From positions 48,145,923 to 48,209,922 of the forward strand of contig OW386293.2 in NCBI GenBank assembly GCA_936432065.2: a stretch of 64,000 nucleotides of DNA, written 5' to 3'. The notes beneath the pieces were generated by a model. It did no database searches and was not told the DNA's origin. It was given only the letters and a program-made list of their open reading frames with translations. Source of the DNA: Rutpela maculata (lineage: Eukaryota > Arthropoda > Insecta > Coleoptera > Cerambycidae). Shown in pieces: positions 1 to 10,935 of the stretch (its first letter is position 1; every line of letters begins with the position of its first letter). A program made the translations under genes and the position numbers.

Positions 1-844
1 TAATTATAATCTATTTACCTATATATACAATTCCCAGATAAGAACCAAATGGTTTGATTTTGACCATTTTTCTTACAACTTCGGATTAAAATTTCGTGCC
101 TTCCGGCCCACGGAATTTGTCTGGCGATAAGCTTCCGCCGGATGTTTTTCTTTAAAACGTAAGTCTAACTTGACGCCAGATAGGAACAAAACGTTTGAAA
201 TTGCTCATTTTCATGAAATTTTCTTTTTTGTTTTCCGTTGAGGGGCCCAGGATAACCGTTTGATAAACACGAAAATGGTTAGTACAAATCAAGCACAAAA
301 GGTCCCAAAAGGCCAGATAGGAACCAAACGTTTAAAAAAATCTGTCACTATCACACGGTCTATATACAATTAGTCCGAAGTTTGGTTACTTTTCGACACC
401 AAGTGACTGTACAGGCTGGACCAAATTAGATGGGATTTGAGGTTTTCTCTAAAATTATGGCAGATAGACAAAAACCAATATAGGTGTCCTGAGCTCGATT
501 TTCGAGAAACAAACAAAGCCGCATACCGCGATCTTTTTCGACTACCGAGCTAGAGAGCGTTTTTGGAAAATTGTCATTTTTGGCCCTCAATATCTCAATT
601 ACCAAGTGTCGAATCGAAAATCGAGTAACACATACTGGGCACTTTTTTTAGTAGAATCCGTTGCTGATTAGAAGAAAATTATGCATGCCTCAGTTTTCGA
701 GATATAGACATAACTTTTGTTTCTTTAAATGGTAAATTATTTCATTATTCGATCACGACTTAAATTAGCTATCCAACGATAAATCATACGCCATATTTGT
801 TTCTAGGAAAAGTGGTGAATTTGTGAGGAGGCCATGGAAAACTA

Positions 845-2969
845 CACAGCCACACAAAAAAAATAAAGTGTCTTGACCCCAGAGACTGACTAGGTACACT
901 TTATGTTTTTCGGGTCGCTGAATCCGAATCCGGGGTCCATTTGATCTCATGTCATCAGGTTTAAGGTCATTTGAAGGTCAAATTGAGATATGACCGTGAA
1001 AAATTCCGTAAAAAATTTATGTTTATGTTTTTGAGGTTGCTGAATCTGAATCCGGGGTCCATTTGATATGATCCCATGTCATCAGGTTTAAGGTCATTTG
1101 AAGGTCAAATTGAGATATGACCGTGAAAAATTCCGTAAAAAATGTATGTTTATGTTTTAGAGGTTACTGAATCCGAATCTCATGTCATCAGGTTTAAGGT
1201 CATTTGAAGGTCAAATTGAGATAGGACCATGAAAAATTCCGCAAAAAATTTATGTTTTTATTTTTGAGGTTGCTGAATCCGAATCCGGGGTTTATTTGAT
1301 ACCATCATGTCAGAATCAAGGTCAAATGAAGGTCAACCACATGAAATTCAATAATACAATGTTTTTTGACCCCGGATTCTGAAAAAGCAGAAAATTTTAC
1401 GTCCAAATACATCTTAGGTCATTTGTTGGTTATCAAGCGGTTAAATGCTTATTTTCCATTTCTTAGCTGATATATCGATTGCAAATCGAAAACTTGCGTC
1501 TATGACTAGTGACCTTCAAGTTTTTGTGGTCGCTTATCACAATCCCGGTATCCATTTGATACCATGACGTATAAAACAAGGCCAATCGAAGGTCAAACGC
1601 CATAATTCGAATGATATAAATTTTTTAACCCCGTATTCTCAAAGAACAAAAAATCTTACGTCCAAATACGTCTTGATCCGAGTCGAACCGAACTTTTTTT
1701 CATATGGAGGTATTAAACTATTTTGCGATGTTTTAAACTACATTTTTAGACTAAATCCAAATCTGCTCATTTCAATAGCCTCAAAATTCAATAACCCAAT
1801 AACCTAATAACTCTAAAAACCTGATCCCGTAGCTATAAAATGGGGATTACAGACGATGAAAGCTGATGAATCCGTTTACTCCAATGACCACATTGCTCAA
1901 TAATCCCATAACCGAGTAACCCCATAATTTTATTACTTAGTCTCTCATAGCAAAAATTCTGTTCTTTATAATTAAAGTTGCTGAGCTTCACAACTCCAAA
2001 CCATGCCACTGTAATTATGGAACTCATTTTCTCGCTCTGCAACTTATTATGAAATTTCTTTGCATGGAACAACCTTTACACCCAAATCAGCATAGCACTT
2101 GTGTCTGCATCCAGGGCACCTCCTCGCGATGACGGCGGGCAACGGAGTAAGCCCGTTATGATATACAAAATCCGTTCACGCAACCTCCTCGTGATGTACA
2201 TCGGGAACGCTAATGTTGACGGTTTCACAATTCACTTGAAAGATTCAAAAGAAATCTGTATTTGACCTGCAGATGATCTTTCAAGGTCCAAAAAATTATA
2301 TCATTCGAATTATAGCGTTTGACCTCAGTTTATACATCATGGTACCAAATGGATACCGGGATCGTGATAAGCGACCACAAAAACTTTGAAGGTCACTAGT
2401 CATAGACGCAAGTTTTCGATTTACAATCGATATATCAGCTAAGAAATGGAAAATAAGCATTTGACCGGTTGATAACCAACAAATGACCTAAGAAATCGGT
2501 TCCATCAACCGTTCAAGGTGTATTTGGACGTAAAATTTTCTGCTTTTTCAGAATCCGGGGTCAAAAAAGATTGTATTATTGAATTTCATGTATTTGACCT
2601 TAATTTGACCTTGATTCTGACGGTATCAAATAAACCCCGGATTCGGATTCAGCGACCTCAAAAACATAAACACAATTTTTTTGCGGAATTTTTCACGGTC
2701 CTATCTCAATTTGACCTTCAAATGACCTTAAACCTGATGACATGGAATCAAATGGACCCCGGATTCGGATTCAGTAACCTCAAAAACATAAACATAATTT
2801 TTTTACGAAATTTTTCACGGTTATATCTCAATTTGACCTTCAAATGACCTTAAACCTGATGACATGGGATCAAATGGACCCCGGATTCGGATTTAGCGAC
2901 AAGAAAAACATAAAGTCTACCTAGTCAGTCTCTGGGGTCAAGACACTTTATTTTTTTTGTGTGGCTGTG
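845..2969. mobile_element. CACTA-like non-autonomous foldback element
   Basis: Two long inverted arms (about 845-1640 and 2285-2969) surround a roughly 640-bp spacer. The ends read CACAGCCACAC and GTGTGGCTGTG and are flanked by CTA at 842-844 and 2970-2972, a 3-bp target duplication. The paralogous empty site is present in the other mariner copy near 21425-21440, which runs straight through this point. Each arm is built from imperfect tandem units of about 106-127 bp containing GCTGAATCCGAATC and pairs of AGGTCA. There is no coding capacity. The CACTA assignment rests on the CACAG start and the 3-bp duplication; a FB/Galileo-like element is the alternative. Confidence 0.7.
914..1340 (+). repeat. 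Tandem units in left foldback arm with DR5 AGGTCA pairs
   Basis: Four imperfect units start near 915, 1037, 1164 and 1270. Each carries GCTGAATCCGAAT-like sequence followed by AGGTCA-N5-AGGTCA. Exact half-site pairs: 964-969/975-980, 1091-1096/1102-1107, 1197-1202/1208-1213 and 1319-1324/1330-1335. The right arm repeats this in reverse at 2595-2611, 2712-2728 and 2834-2850. Confidence 0.85.
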
Positions 2970-3027
2970 CTATTAACAACACTTCTTATAATATAAAATA
3001 ATTTTGCCAAAAATAGGGAAAACTAAA

Positions 3028-4240
3028 CTACAATAAATGTCCGAATTGTCTTCCATTGACATCTATGTATTTTTGACACCTTCTCTTTACAGCATTTGCA
3101 GCATTTCCAATCATGACAGGAATTATTGTCCGAAACGCAGCTAATATTTTGTTTTCCAATTCCTCGATGTTACTAGAACGTTCTGTGTGTATAATATTTT
3201 TTAAATAACTCCAAAGCCAAAAGTCGACAGGGGTTACATCGGAAGATCTAGCTGACCACAAAATAGGACCATTATTTCCTAAAAATTAAAAAATATCTAA
3301 ACTACCTTGTTGTTTATTAATGTCCAGTTAGCTAAATTAATTGTTAGTTATCGATTTAGTTAACTCAGCTAACTAGACATTGATAAACTAGTCCTGAGTC
3401 ATATATATATACTTATCCAATCCTCCCCAAACTGAGCGTTTAAATAATTTCGTGTTTCATTTGACGTATGACCTGGGGCGTCATCGTGTTGGTAAATTTA
3501 TCTCTGAAATTGTCTTACAGGCATATTGTCTACAAAGGACTCTGTTTCTTGTCGTAGAATGTTAATAAAATCAAATCAAATTACCGTGAAAAAAATGACG
3601 ACTTACTATTTGGTATCCAATAAAACCACACCATTCACCAAATTCAAACGGCAATGGTGGTTATTGTGCCGATTAAAAATTCCTGCATTGCTTATATGGG
3701 CCTCGTCTATCGATATAATTGTTCCTTCAAATCCTGGCACTTCATTGCACTGACGCAAAAACCACTGGCAAAAATCGAAACGCCTTTGAAAGTCATTTGG
3801 GTCTAGATGGTGACTAATCCTAATTTTGTAGGGTTTGAATTTATTTTTTTTTAAGCAACGCAACGCAGTTGTTTTTGGGATTCCTAAAGTTTCCTGTATT
3901 TCGCGAGACGATTTATTAGGATTTTCTCTTACAGTTTCTAAAACAATATTTTCTACAGCTTTTCTACCTACTTTATTATATATTTTTGCTCGAGGTTTTA
4001 CAAATAAATGAACCAAACTCTATTAAATTTTGTTGTAGCCTTTTGAATATTTTTATCTCTGGCGGTTTCTTTTCTGGATATCTAAAAATATTGTTTAGGC
4101 GGCACTTTTGGCGCAGTTTTGCTGTCTATAACTTACCTTACCTTACTAAAATAAAGCTAGGAAGCTAAATTTAAATCTTCTCCGCATTCTATGAAACACT
4201 TAATCATATCATATTTTTCACCATTACTAAATTGGACCAT
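3028..4240 (-). pseudogene. Tc1/mariner transposase (DUF4817-type), intron-bearing, broken
   Basis: A D,D34D-type DNA transposase that would cut and paste its element in the nucleus. The ATG at 4240-4238 opens an N-terminal helix-turn-helix segment (KCFIECGEDLNLAS, then LYFSK after one TAG). A 55-nt GT-AG intron (4136-4082) leads in frame to YPEKKPPEIKIFKRL. After a frameshift near 4000 comes the second HTH and the first catalytic Asp (SIDEAHI, about 3700). Further on are HDDAPGHTS (second Asp) and, after a possible 134-nt intron (3412-3279), SSDVTPVDFWLW (third Asp). All three Asp are present, but a TAG near 3608, further stops and the frameshift make it inactive. The C-terminal NGRQFGHLL is also preserved in copy 2 at 21334-21375. 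Family assignment is by recognised motifs; introns are inferred from frame and length. Confidence 0.75.
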
Positions 4241-4427
4241 TTTTAAAAATGCTCACTCACAATTAACTCACAAATTAGTCCGTCGGAATTATACAAAAAA
4301 GAGGGGTAGTTCTCGATATTTTTAGTGCAGCGATGTGACATACCAAATTGAAGGTTTTTACATTAGAAACAAAATTGTCACAATCCGCAGTCATAAAAAA
4401 GGGTGATTTCCGGAAAATAGACATATA

Positions 4428-5157
4428 CCGGGTGTAAACGAATAGTGGGCCACCCCTGTAACTTCCTTGTTTTTAAAGATATCGAGATGAAATTTTACAT
4501 GGTGAAATTAGGTAAGATTTCCAACTTTTTGAGGCCTATCCACCATATTTATCACTTCCGGTTTCACCGAAAATGGCCCCAATAGTCTTTTCTAAATGGA
4601 TCACCCTGTATGTTTTTACATTTTTGAAATAAAGTTCACATTTTGGATATATTTATATTCTTTTGGACAATTTGTACAGTGTTGCACGAAAAATAATTCG
4701 AATTTCGGTTGTCAATCTAGATGGCTGCGAATATGTTAAAATTATTTTTGATCCAATGTAATTCATATAAAAAATACTAAAACGTCAATATGTCCAATAA
4801 TACAACATTCAGGGTGCTGTAAACTCATTAAAATCACGTTTTTCAAAATGACTCATTTTTTTAAAACATTATGATACGGGCCACCCGGATATTCAGAAAG
4901 CTCTATTTAGTAGGGGTTAAACGGTTCCAAAGTTCCCTAATGTGTAATCTTTACCGGCAGGAAAGATAATTTTTCTTAAGAAATTTATGATTTATATCTA
5001 ACTTCAATTAAATTTTGATCAATCCTGTATATTTGTGTTAATATTTTATGATATACAAAGTTGGAAATCTTACCTAATTTCACCATACAAAATTTCATCC
5101 CGATATCTTTAAAAACAAGGAAGTTACAGGGGTGGCCCACTATTCGTTTACACCCGG
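4428..5157. mobile_element. MITE with CCGGGTGTAAACG ends
   Basis: Inverted ends of about 100 bp: CCGGGTGTAAACGAATAG at 4428 and its reverse complement ending at 5157, flanked by TATA on both sides, consistent with TA target duplication. The interior is AT-rich with no ORF. It sits in what was probably a continuous (TA)n tract next to the mariner 5' end. Confidence 0.75.
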
Positions 5158-5162
5158 TATAT

Positions 5163-5742
5163 ACCATTTTTCGCGTTTTTTCGCAATTTATTTACATTTT
5201 ACTCTAAAACTATACATTTTAGAGGAAATATTCAAGAGACAAAAATTGTAGAGCGGAAAATTTCTGATCGACACGAGTATTTTCTTTTAGTAGTTGGTTT
5301 TCCCGCGTGAGCACGCTGGTGCATGTATATATATATGCTTTTGCACTTTTCTTCTGTATTTTGAGCACAAACGATTCATTTTATGAAAAATAACAACAGG
5401 CAAAAGTTGATGAGTGGAAAATTTTCTAGCGATAAAACTTTTTTTTTATTTATTTTTTATTTTTATTTTATTTTTTTTTTATTCTATTCTTTTTTTTAAT
5501 TTTATTTTTTTTTTTTTCATAAATTTCTACCTGTCGTCATTTTTCATAAAAATGCATTGTTTGTGCTCAAAATACAGAAGAAAAGTGCAAAAGCATGCTC
5601 AGCGTGCTTACGCGGGAAAACCTATTACTAAAGGAAAATTTCGATCGGAAATTTTTCACTCTACAATTTTTGTCTCTTGAATATTTCCCCTAAAATGCAT
5701 AGTTTTAGAGTAAAATGTGAAAAAGCGCGAAAAAACTCGAAA

Positions 5743-5745
<3 letters not shown>
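5163..5745. mobile_element. Foldback element with T-rich loop
   Basis: The left arm (5163-5405) and right arm (5520-5745) are long imperfect inverted repeats. For example, TGAGCACAAACGATTCAT at about 5362 pairs with the stretch near 5547. The loop (5430-5515) is a T-homopolymer-rich stretch. No coding capacity. Confidence 0.75.

Positions 5746-5746
<1 letters not shown>

Positions 5747-5811
<65 letters not shown>
5747..5811. repeat. (TA)n microsatellite
   Basis: About 32 uninterrupted TA units. Predicted peptides of alternating Ile-Tyr here are artefacts. Confidence 0.98.
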
Positions 5812-5813
<2 letters not shown>

Positions 5814-7310
5814 TATAGACGGTATATTGTGTAGCCCGATATATCGACAGGTCGTTCATTAGCCCGGCATTTCCCGAGTGTATAAATTAACAAATTTATT
5901 AAATATGGCGATTGTTATGAATCTTTTCTAATAGGAAGCCACTAGGGGTAGCTAATTATTATTTTTCTTTCAATTATATAAACATGGCATATTTCAGAGC
6001 CCGGATATATTTACTGATCCTTTCAAAGCCCGCTGTATATAAGAATATAGCTAGCGTTCGTTCTCCGTCCCAGCGATGTTGCCAATGTAATCGGGCCTCA
6101 GTAGGTTATATTTTTATAATATATATTTCTTTGATGCATGCATCGTCACGAAGCACAACATAATAGGAGTACTTGCTATACCGCGCTACTACCGTTACTG
6201 TTTACAGTAGAGGCGCTAATGGAGGGCCAGCTATTAAAGGAAATGTATTCATTCTTTGATCGCCAAAATAATATAACAGTTACGTTTTTTATTATTCATT
6301 GTTACGAATTTGAAGATATATTAGAAGAACCTAATAAAATATTAGGTAATTTTTTTATGCAAATAGACATTAATTATTAATAACTGATAATGTAATTACT
6401 CCGTGGTAGGCCTATAAGTATTTAAATATTTTGAATTTGTCCTCATTTTTTGTTTTCCACTTTTAAAGTATTGTCTTATTAACAGTAAAATAAAAAGATG
6501 CAAAGGGGTAGAAATTAAATTACGTTTATTTACATAACATAGATATATCAAACGAATTGTTTTAATAGTACAGTAACATCAGGTATAATAGTAAAAGAAT
6601 CCCTTGATGCAATTTTTCTTTTGAAAATGTACTTATTTTGAGACAGCAAGTGACCTTTGTGTTTCCGAGTACATGGGTCAAATATGAGCAAAAAATGATT
6701 GCCATCAAATAACAACAAAGCATGAAGTTCTCTTTGAAGTATTTATAAATTTTTATTTAATTTTATTTCACTGTCACTATAATACTTATAGGCTTAATTT
6801 TGAAAAAGTTATTACATTGACCTTTACTATGTACCAGCTGTCCCAAGTTAACATCAATTGAAAGTTGCATTATATGAAATAAGTTTTCAGATTCAGTTTG
6901 TCCCACTGTGCAAAGAAATATCTTTAAAAATTAAAAAATATATATTTTCTTAAATTGCGCAGAACCCTTAAAGTGTACAGATAAACGTATAGGGACAAAA
7001 AAGTGTCTTCTTTACAAGAGCTCTCAAACAAAAAAAAAAAGAAAATAGAAATCGAACCATTAGGAGCTGAGATAAAAAAACATTCATTGTGGCTAATGGC
7101 AGCCATCTTTAATGGTCGCCATTTTGGTGTTGCACGGATTTTAAAGTGGCTCCCTATCTGGAAAGTTACCTTTTGGCATCAACTATGACCACAGAAAGTG
7201 GCACATCCCAATCAAAAAGTGCAGATTATTGGCTTATATAGCCATGTACCCGACGTACTATAAAGCACAAAGTTCCCTTTTAAGTATGGCAAGCAAAAAT
7301 TTAATATTTT
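5812..7310. other. AT-rich interval, no gene recognised
   Basis: Short ORFs only, none with a recognisable motif. Around 5830-6090 there are scattered CGGGCT/GCCCG tracts similar in style to 18880-19150 beside the other (TA)n tract. A small hairpin-like TTACTGTTTACAGTAG is at 6194. I see no exon or RNA gene. Confidence 0.5.
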
Positions 7311-7314
7311 CTTG

Positions 7315-9225
7315 TATTGCTTATATGTTATATGCTTGCACTAATAAAAATAATAATTATTATTATAGTCTAGTACCTAGAGGTGAAAATATGCAAAACT
7401 TCGGAATAATGTCATATTGAATGGATTTCGTTCATTTTGGAAGTATAAGCTTCACACAAAAGTTTCTATATTGTGCGGGGGCTTGCTAATTAGGGGGTAA
7501 GTGCCACCCCCTCTCAGGGGGTGGCACTTAAAAAATATATATATTTATTGGAGCTGAAGTATAATCAAATTTTAAGAAGAAAAGGTTCTATGCAATTTTT
7601 CACACAAATTGATAGTTTTTAAGTTATAACTTCAAAATTGAGATTTTAGCTTAAAAAAAAGTTTTCCAAACGGCTTTCGCCAGGTATCTCGAGAAGTATT
7701 ACTTTATCGAAAAAATGTTACAGACCAATTACATAAAGTACAAATTGGGAATTAATTATATTTTTTGTTTATTGGTGTAGGATTAATAATTTCGGAGATA
7801 TTTAAGTTTACATTTGGCATCCAAGGGTTCATAAGATAATTATTTAGAGTGAGAGTTAAATATCTCAGAAACTGTGACACATACGTCAAGGATGCTAGTA
7901 GGTAGAATAATAGGTTATTAATTAAGCTTTCAACTGTTTTTTTATTTGTTTCTATAGCATAAAAAACAAAGAAGTTATGACCGAAGCAATGTGCGTCTAC
8001 ACATTTTTTTTAAACAACGTCGCCATTTTGTTCCTGTAATTAGCCAGTAATTAAAAAAAGGAATTTCAAACACTGTTTCTCATTAATATATAGCATGACG
8101 TAGATGTCAAATTTTTTGGTTTGTATACAGCACTTGCTTTAGAAAAAAATACAGTTTAAACTATAAAGGTATTTTCAATAAAACGATATTTTGTTTTCCT
8201 TGTCCAAATGGGTATCTCAATAAATATTAGTTTTATTGAAAAATGGGTAGAGACCAGAAATAAAGCTCATAAACTGATAATGAATTTAGCTTGTTTATTT
8301 ATTTACATAGATTTAATAGTTTCGGAGATATGAAAGTTTACAAATGGCGTCCGAACGTTTTTAAGTCGTAAAATGCAGTTTTTAAATGTTAAATATCTCA
8401 GAAATTGAGACACCTACGTCACGCATACTAAGAAATGAAATTAAAGACAATTAATTGCGCTTTCAAATTATTTTTCACTCGTTCCTGTAGCATAAGAAGT
8501 AAAGAAGTTATGAGCGTATTTATATTTTTTTATATAAAAACGTCGCCATTTTGTTACTCTAATTAGCCAGTAATTTAAAGAAATTATCTCAAATACAGTT
8601 TTTCGTTAGGATGTAGCATTACCTAGATGTTCAAATTTGTTTGCTCATTTAAAGCACTTGCTTTAGAAAAAAATGCATTTTAAACTTTAAAGGTAATTTC
8701 AAAACACTTGGATACCAAATACAAACTTAAATATCTCCGAAATTATTAATCCTACATCAATAAACAAAAAATATAATTATTTCCCAGTTTGTACTTTCTG
8801 TAATTGGCCTGTCACATTTTTTCGATAAAGTAATACTTTTCGAGATACTTGACGAAAGCCGTTTGGAAATACCTTTTTTTTAAGCTAAAATCGCAATTTT
8901 GAAGTAGTTATAACTTAAAAACTATCAATTTATGTGAAAATTTGCATAGAACCTTTTCTTCTTAAAGTTTGATTCTATTTCAGCTCCAATGAATATATGT
9001 ATATATATTTTTTAAGTGCCACCCCCTGAAGGGGGGGTGGCATTCACCCTCTATAAATTAGCAAGCCCCCGCACAATATTGAAACTTTTCTGTCAAGCAT
9101 TTACTATTATACCTCCAAAAATGAACTAAATCCGTTCAATATGACATTATTCCGAAGTTAAAACCTCTAGTTACACTGTACTATTAGTGCAAGCATATAA
9201 TATACTTGTGCCCGACATTAATTAG
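7315..9225. mobile_element. Long foldback element with internal duplication
   Basis: Arms 7315-7850 and 8705-9225 are inverted copies sharing TATGCTTGCACTAATA, TATTGTGCGGGGGC and GGTTCTATGCAA blocks. Subterminal G/C hairpins lie at 7508-7530 (CCACCCCC...GGGGGTGG) and 9020-9042. The centre contains a direct duplication of about 500 bp (7850-8190 versus 8385-8700; shared GTTAAATATCTCAGAAA, CGTCGCCATTTTGTT and AATTAGCCAGTAAT). No ORF of note. Target duplication not resolved. Confidence 0.75.
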
Positions 9226-9365
9226 TCTTCACAGATACGCTTAAAAAGGAATTTGTGTGATATTCTTTTCATTTCTTTCTTTTCGGGTTCAAAAGTTACT
9301 AACAATAATTGCAACAAAATGCAATGCTTTTTCGTCAATATTTTGAAAATTAAGCAAGATAAGGC

Positions 9366-9805
9366 AAAACAATATACGGTAGAGCATAAAATTCTCTCGT
9401 ATAATGGTTATAATAAAAAACGGTACATTTGATAGTTAAATTATCGTTATTAAAGGTAGTATAATATTTATATTTTATTTTATATAATTGTTTATAATTA
9501 TATAAAAATTTTGTTTAATAGTTTTCTCAATCTAATGTAATACTGCGTATCGTCATAATGTTTTCTTAATGTATATGGGGAAGCTAGTTTAGGCTGACCT
9601 CTTCCTTTTGTGCGTAAACTCTTTTGAGCACCTTTTTTTCTTACATTCCTCTACCTACATTCAACTTAAATCTGGTGACAGTTGCTTTCTTGCACAGAGC
9701 AATAAAACAAAGCGTCTCAAATGCCAAAAGAACTGTTGCCAATGGTATACAAAATCTACTGTTTAAAGCAAGATAGAGTTATATTACAGTATTCAGCCAT
9801 AAATC
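9366..9805. repeat. Dispersed repeat, copy A
   Basis: Collinear with 14808-15710 (shared AGAGCATAAAATTC, CACATTTGATAGTTAAATTA-like, TAGTTTAGGCTRACC and AAAGCGTCTCAARTG blocks). Copy A lacks the roughly 525-bp insertion present in copy B. No coding potential; element class unknown. Confidence 0.7.
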
Positions 9806-10256
9806 TAACTAAAAAATTATTAGTCCTAAATTACTATGACGAAAATAAAATGTATAAATGAAGTATAAAGAATTATGTTAGAATTTCTTAAAATTAAATA
9901 ATCAAAACATTAGAATACATTACAACAAATTAACTGAGCAGTTGGAAATTTGAAATAAAATGAAAGTCATTGTTTATAAGAAGTGCTTTAGTACAGAAAA
10001 AATAATTTTCAATTCCGTAAAAATACATGGCGAAAACTGCAGTCCTAGAGGTAATGACGTATACTTCACGAAAAGAATTATTTGTAGAAGGTACAAATTT
10101 TTTCTTTATTTTTTGAATAGACACGTGATATTTTTAACTTCAATATTTTATAAACAACTCGAAAAATAAAGCAATAAAAGATATAGTTTCACTCACTTTC
10201 GTTACAGATTTATGCATTATTACACTATACTTCTTAAATTATACAGAGACAGTAAT

Positions 10257-10935
10257 TACTTCCACATCCAGTGGAAGTATAGTAACGACAAAAAAATTTA
10301 AAAAATTTTTTTTGTTCAAATAGGCTTAGAATGTCATAAAACGTCGAGATTTTAAGTTTGAGCGAAAAAAAATGTTTGTCTGTCTGTCTGTCGGTCTGTC
10401 TGTAACTTTTTTTTTGTGCGCACGTTTACTCAGGAACCGTTTGAGATATTGACTTGAAATTTGGTACACATATGTACTTTAACGAGATCTAGAACTAGAT
10501 TATATTTTCATCTTGTTCCGTCGAAGGGTTGGGGAGTAAATTGGGGTAAATTTGGGGTAAATAGGTAAATCTAGTAGGTAAGAGTCCATAAAATTGGTAT
10601 TTAGTATATATAAGAGAAGCTAAGGTCTCAAAAAAAAAATTGACATTAGCCACCCCCATTACCACCACCACTCCATTATTAAAGGGGATGAAAAAAAAAT
10701 GTGATTTAGTGTGTGTACAAGGACCAGAAACCTCAAAATATTTTTTTACTTCATCCACCCCCACTACCACCCCCGCCCCACTACCGATGTGGGGTATCGT
10801 TTTATGGGTTTCTGGGGTAGAGGATTATTAAAGTTCCGTAAATAATTATTTCCACATACAAAATTTTTTCGTCATGAGTGACTTGGATAGAAAATCTGGA
10901 TATGGAAGTAGTGATTCCTTGGGCAGCGGTTTTTT
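10257..10935 (+). mobile_element. Helentron/HINE-like repeat, copy 1
   Basis: It starts with the hairpin CTTCCACATCCAGTGGAAG. Next come a GTCT/GTCG microsatellite (10377-10402), conserved GTTTACTC and GAACCGTTTGAGATATTGAC blocks, G/C-rich CACCCCCA blocks, and a subterminal ATCTGGATATGGAAGTAG that inverts the start. It ends near GGGCAGCGGTTTTTT. Other copies are at 12380-12835, 12990-13660, 18060-18345, 30517-31255, 38225-38420, 44195-46320 and 47085-48380. Terminal hairpin plus internal microsatellite recalls Helentron-associated elements; that class call is an inference. Confidence 0.65.

Larger units (their letters stand above)
412..4423 (-). mobile_element. Tc1/mariner-type element, copy 1 (interrupted)
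   Basis: Coding runs on the minus strand (transposase remnant 4240-3028) and the 3' noncoding tail continues to about 412. There the sequence reads TA then CAGGCTGGACC, matching the end of copy 2 (CACCCTG then TA at 25441-25443). The whole segment is collinear with copy 2 at 19289-25441 in inverted orientation. The tail is split by the CACTA-like foldback 845-2969. The 5' part (4260-4423) matches 19290-19430. I could not identify a matching 5' terminal inverted repeat, so the 5' boundary is only where homology between the two copies stops. Confidence 0.6.

Noticed and set aside
5656..5893. Overlapping ORFs on both strands encoding Ile-Tyr repeats
   Set aside because: Translations of a (TA)n microsatellite; the same holds at 19122-19379 and 36814-36999.
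6138..6380. 80-codon ORF with mixed composition
   Set aside because: No recognisable motif, no splice or promoter context, and expected by chance in this much sequence.
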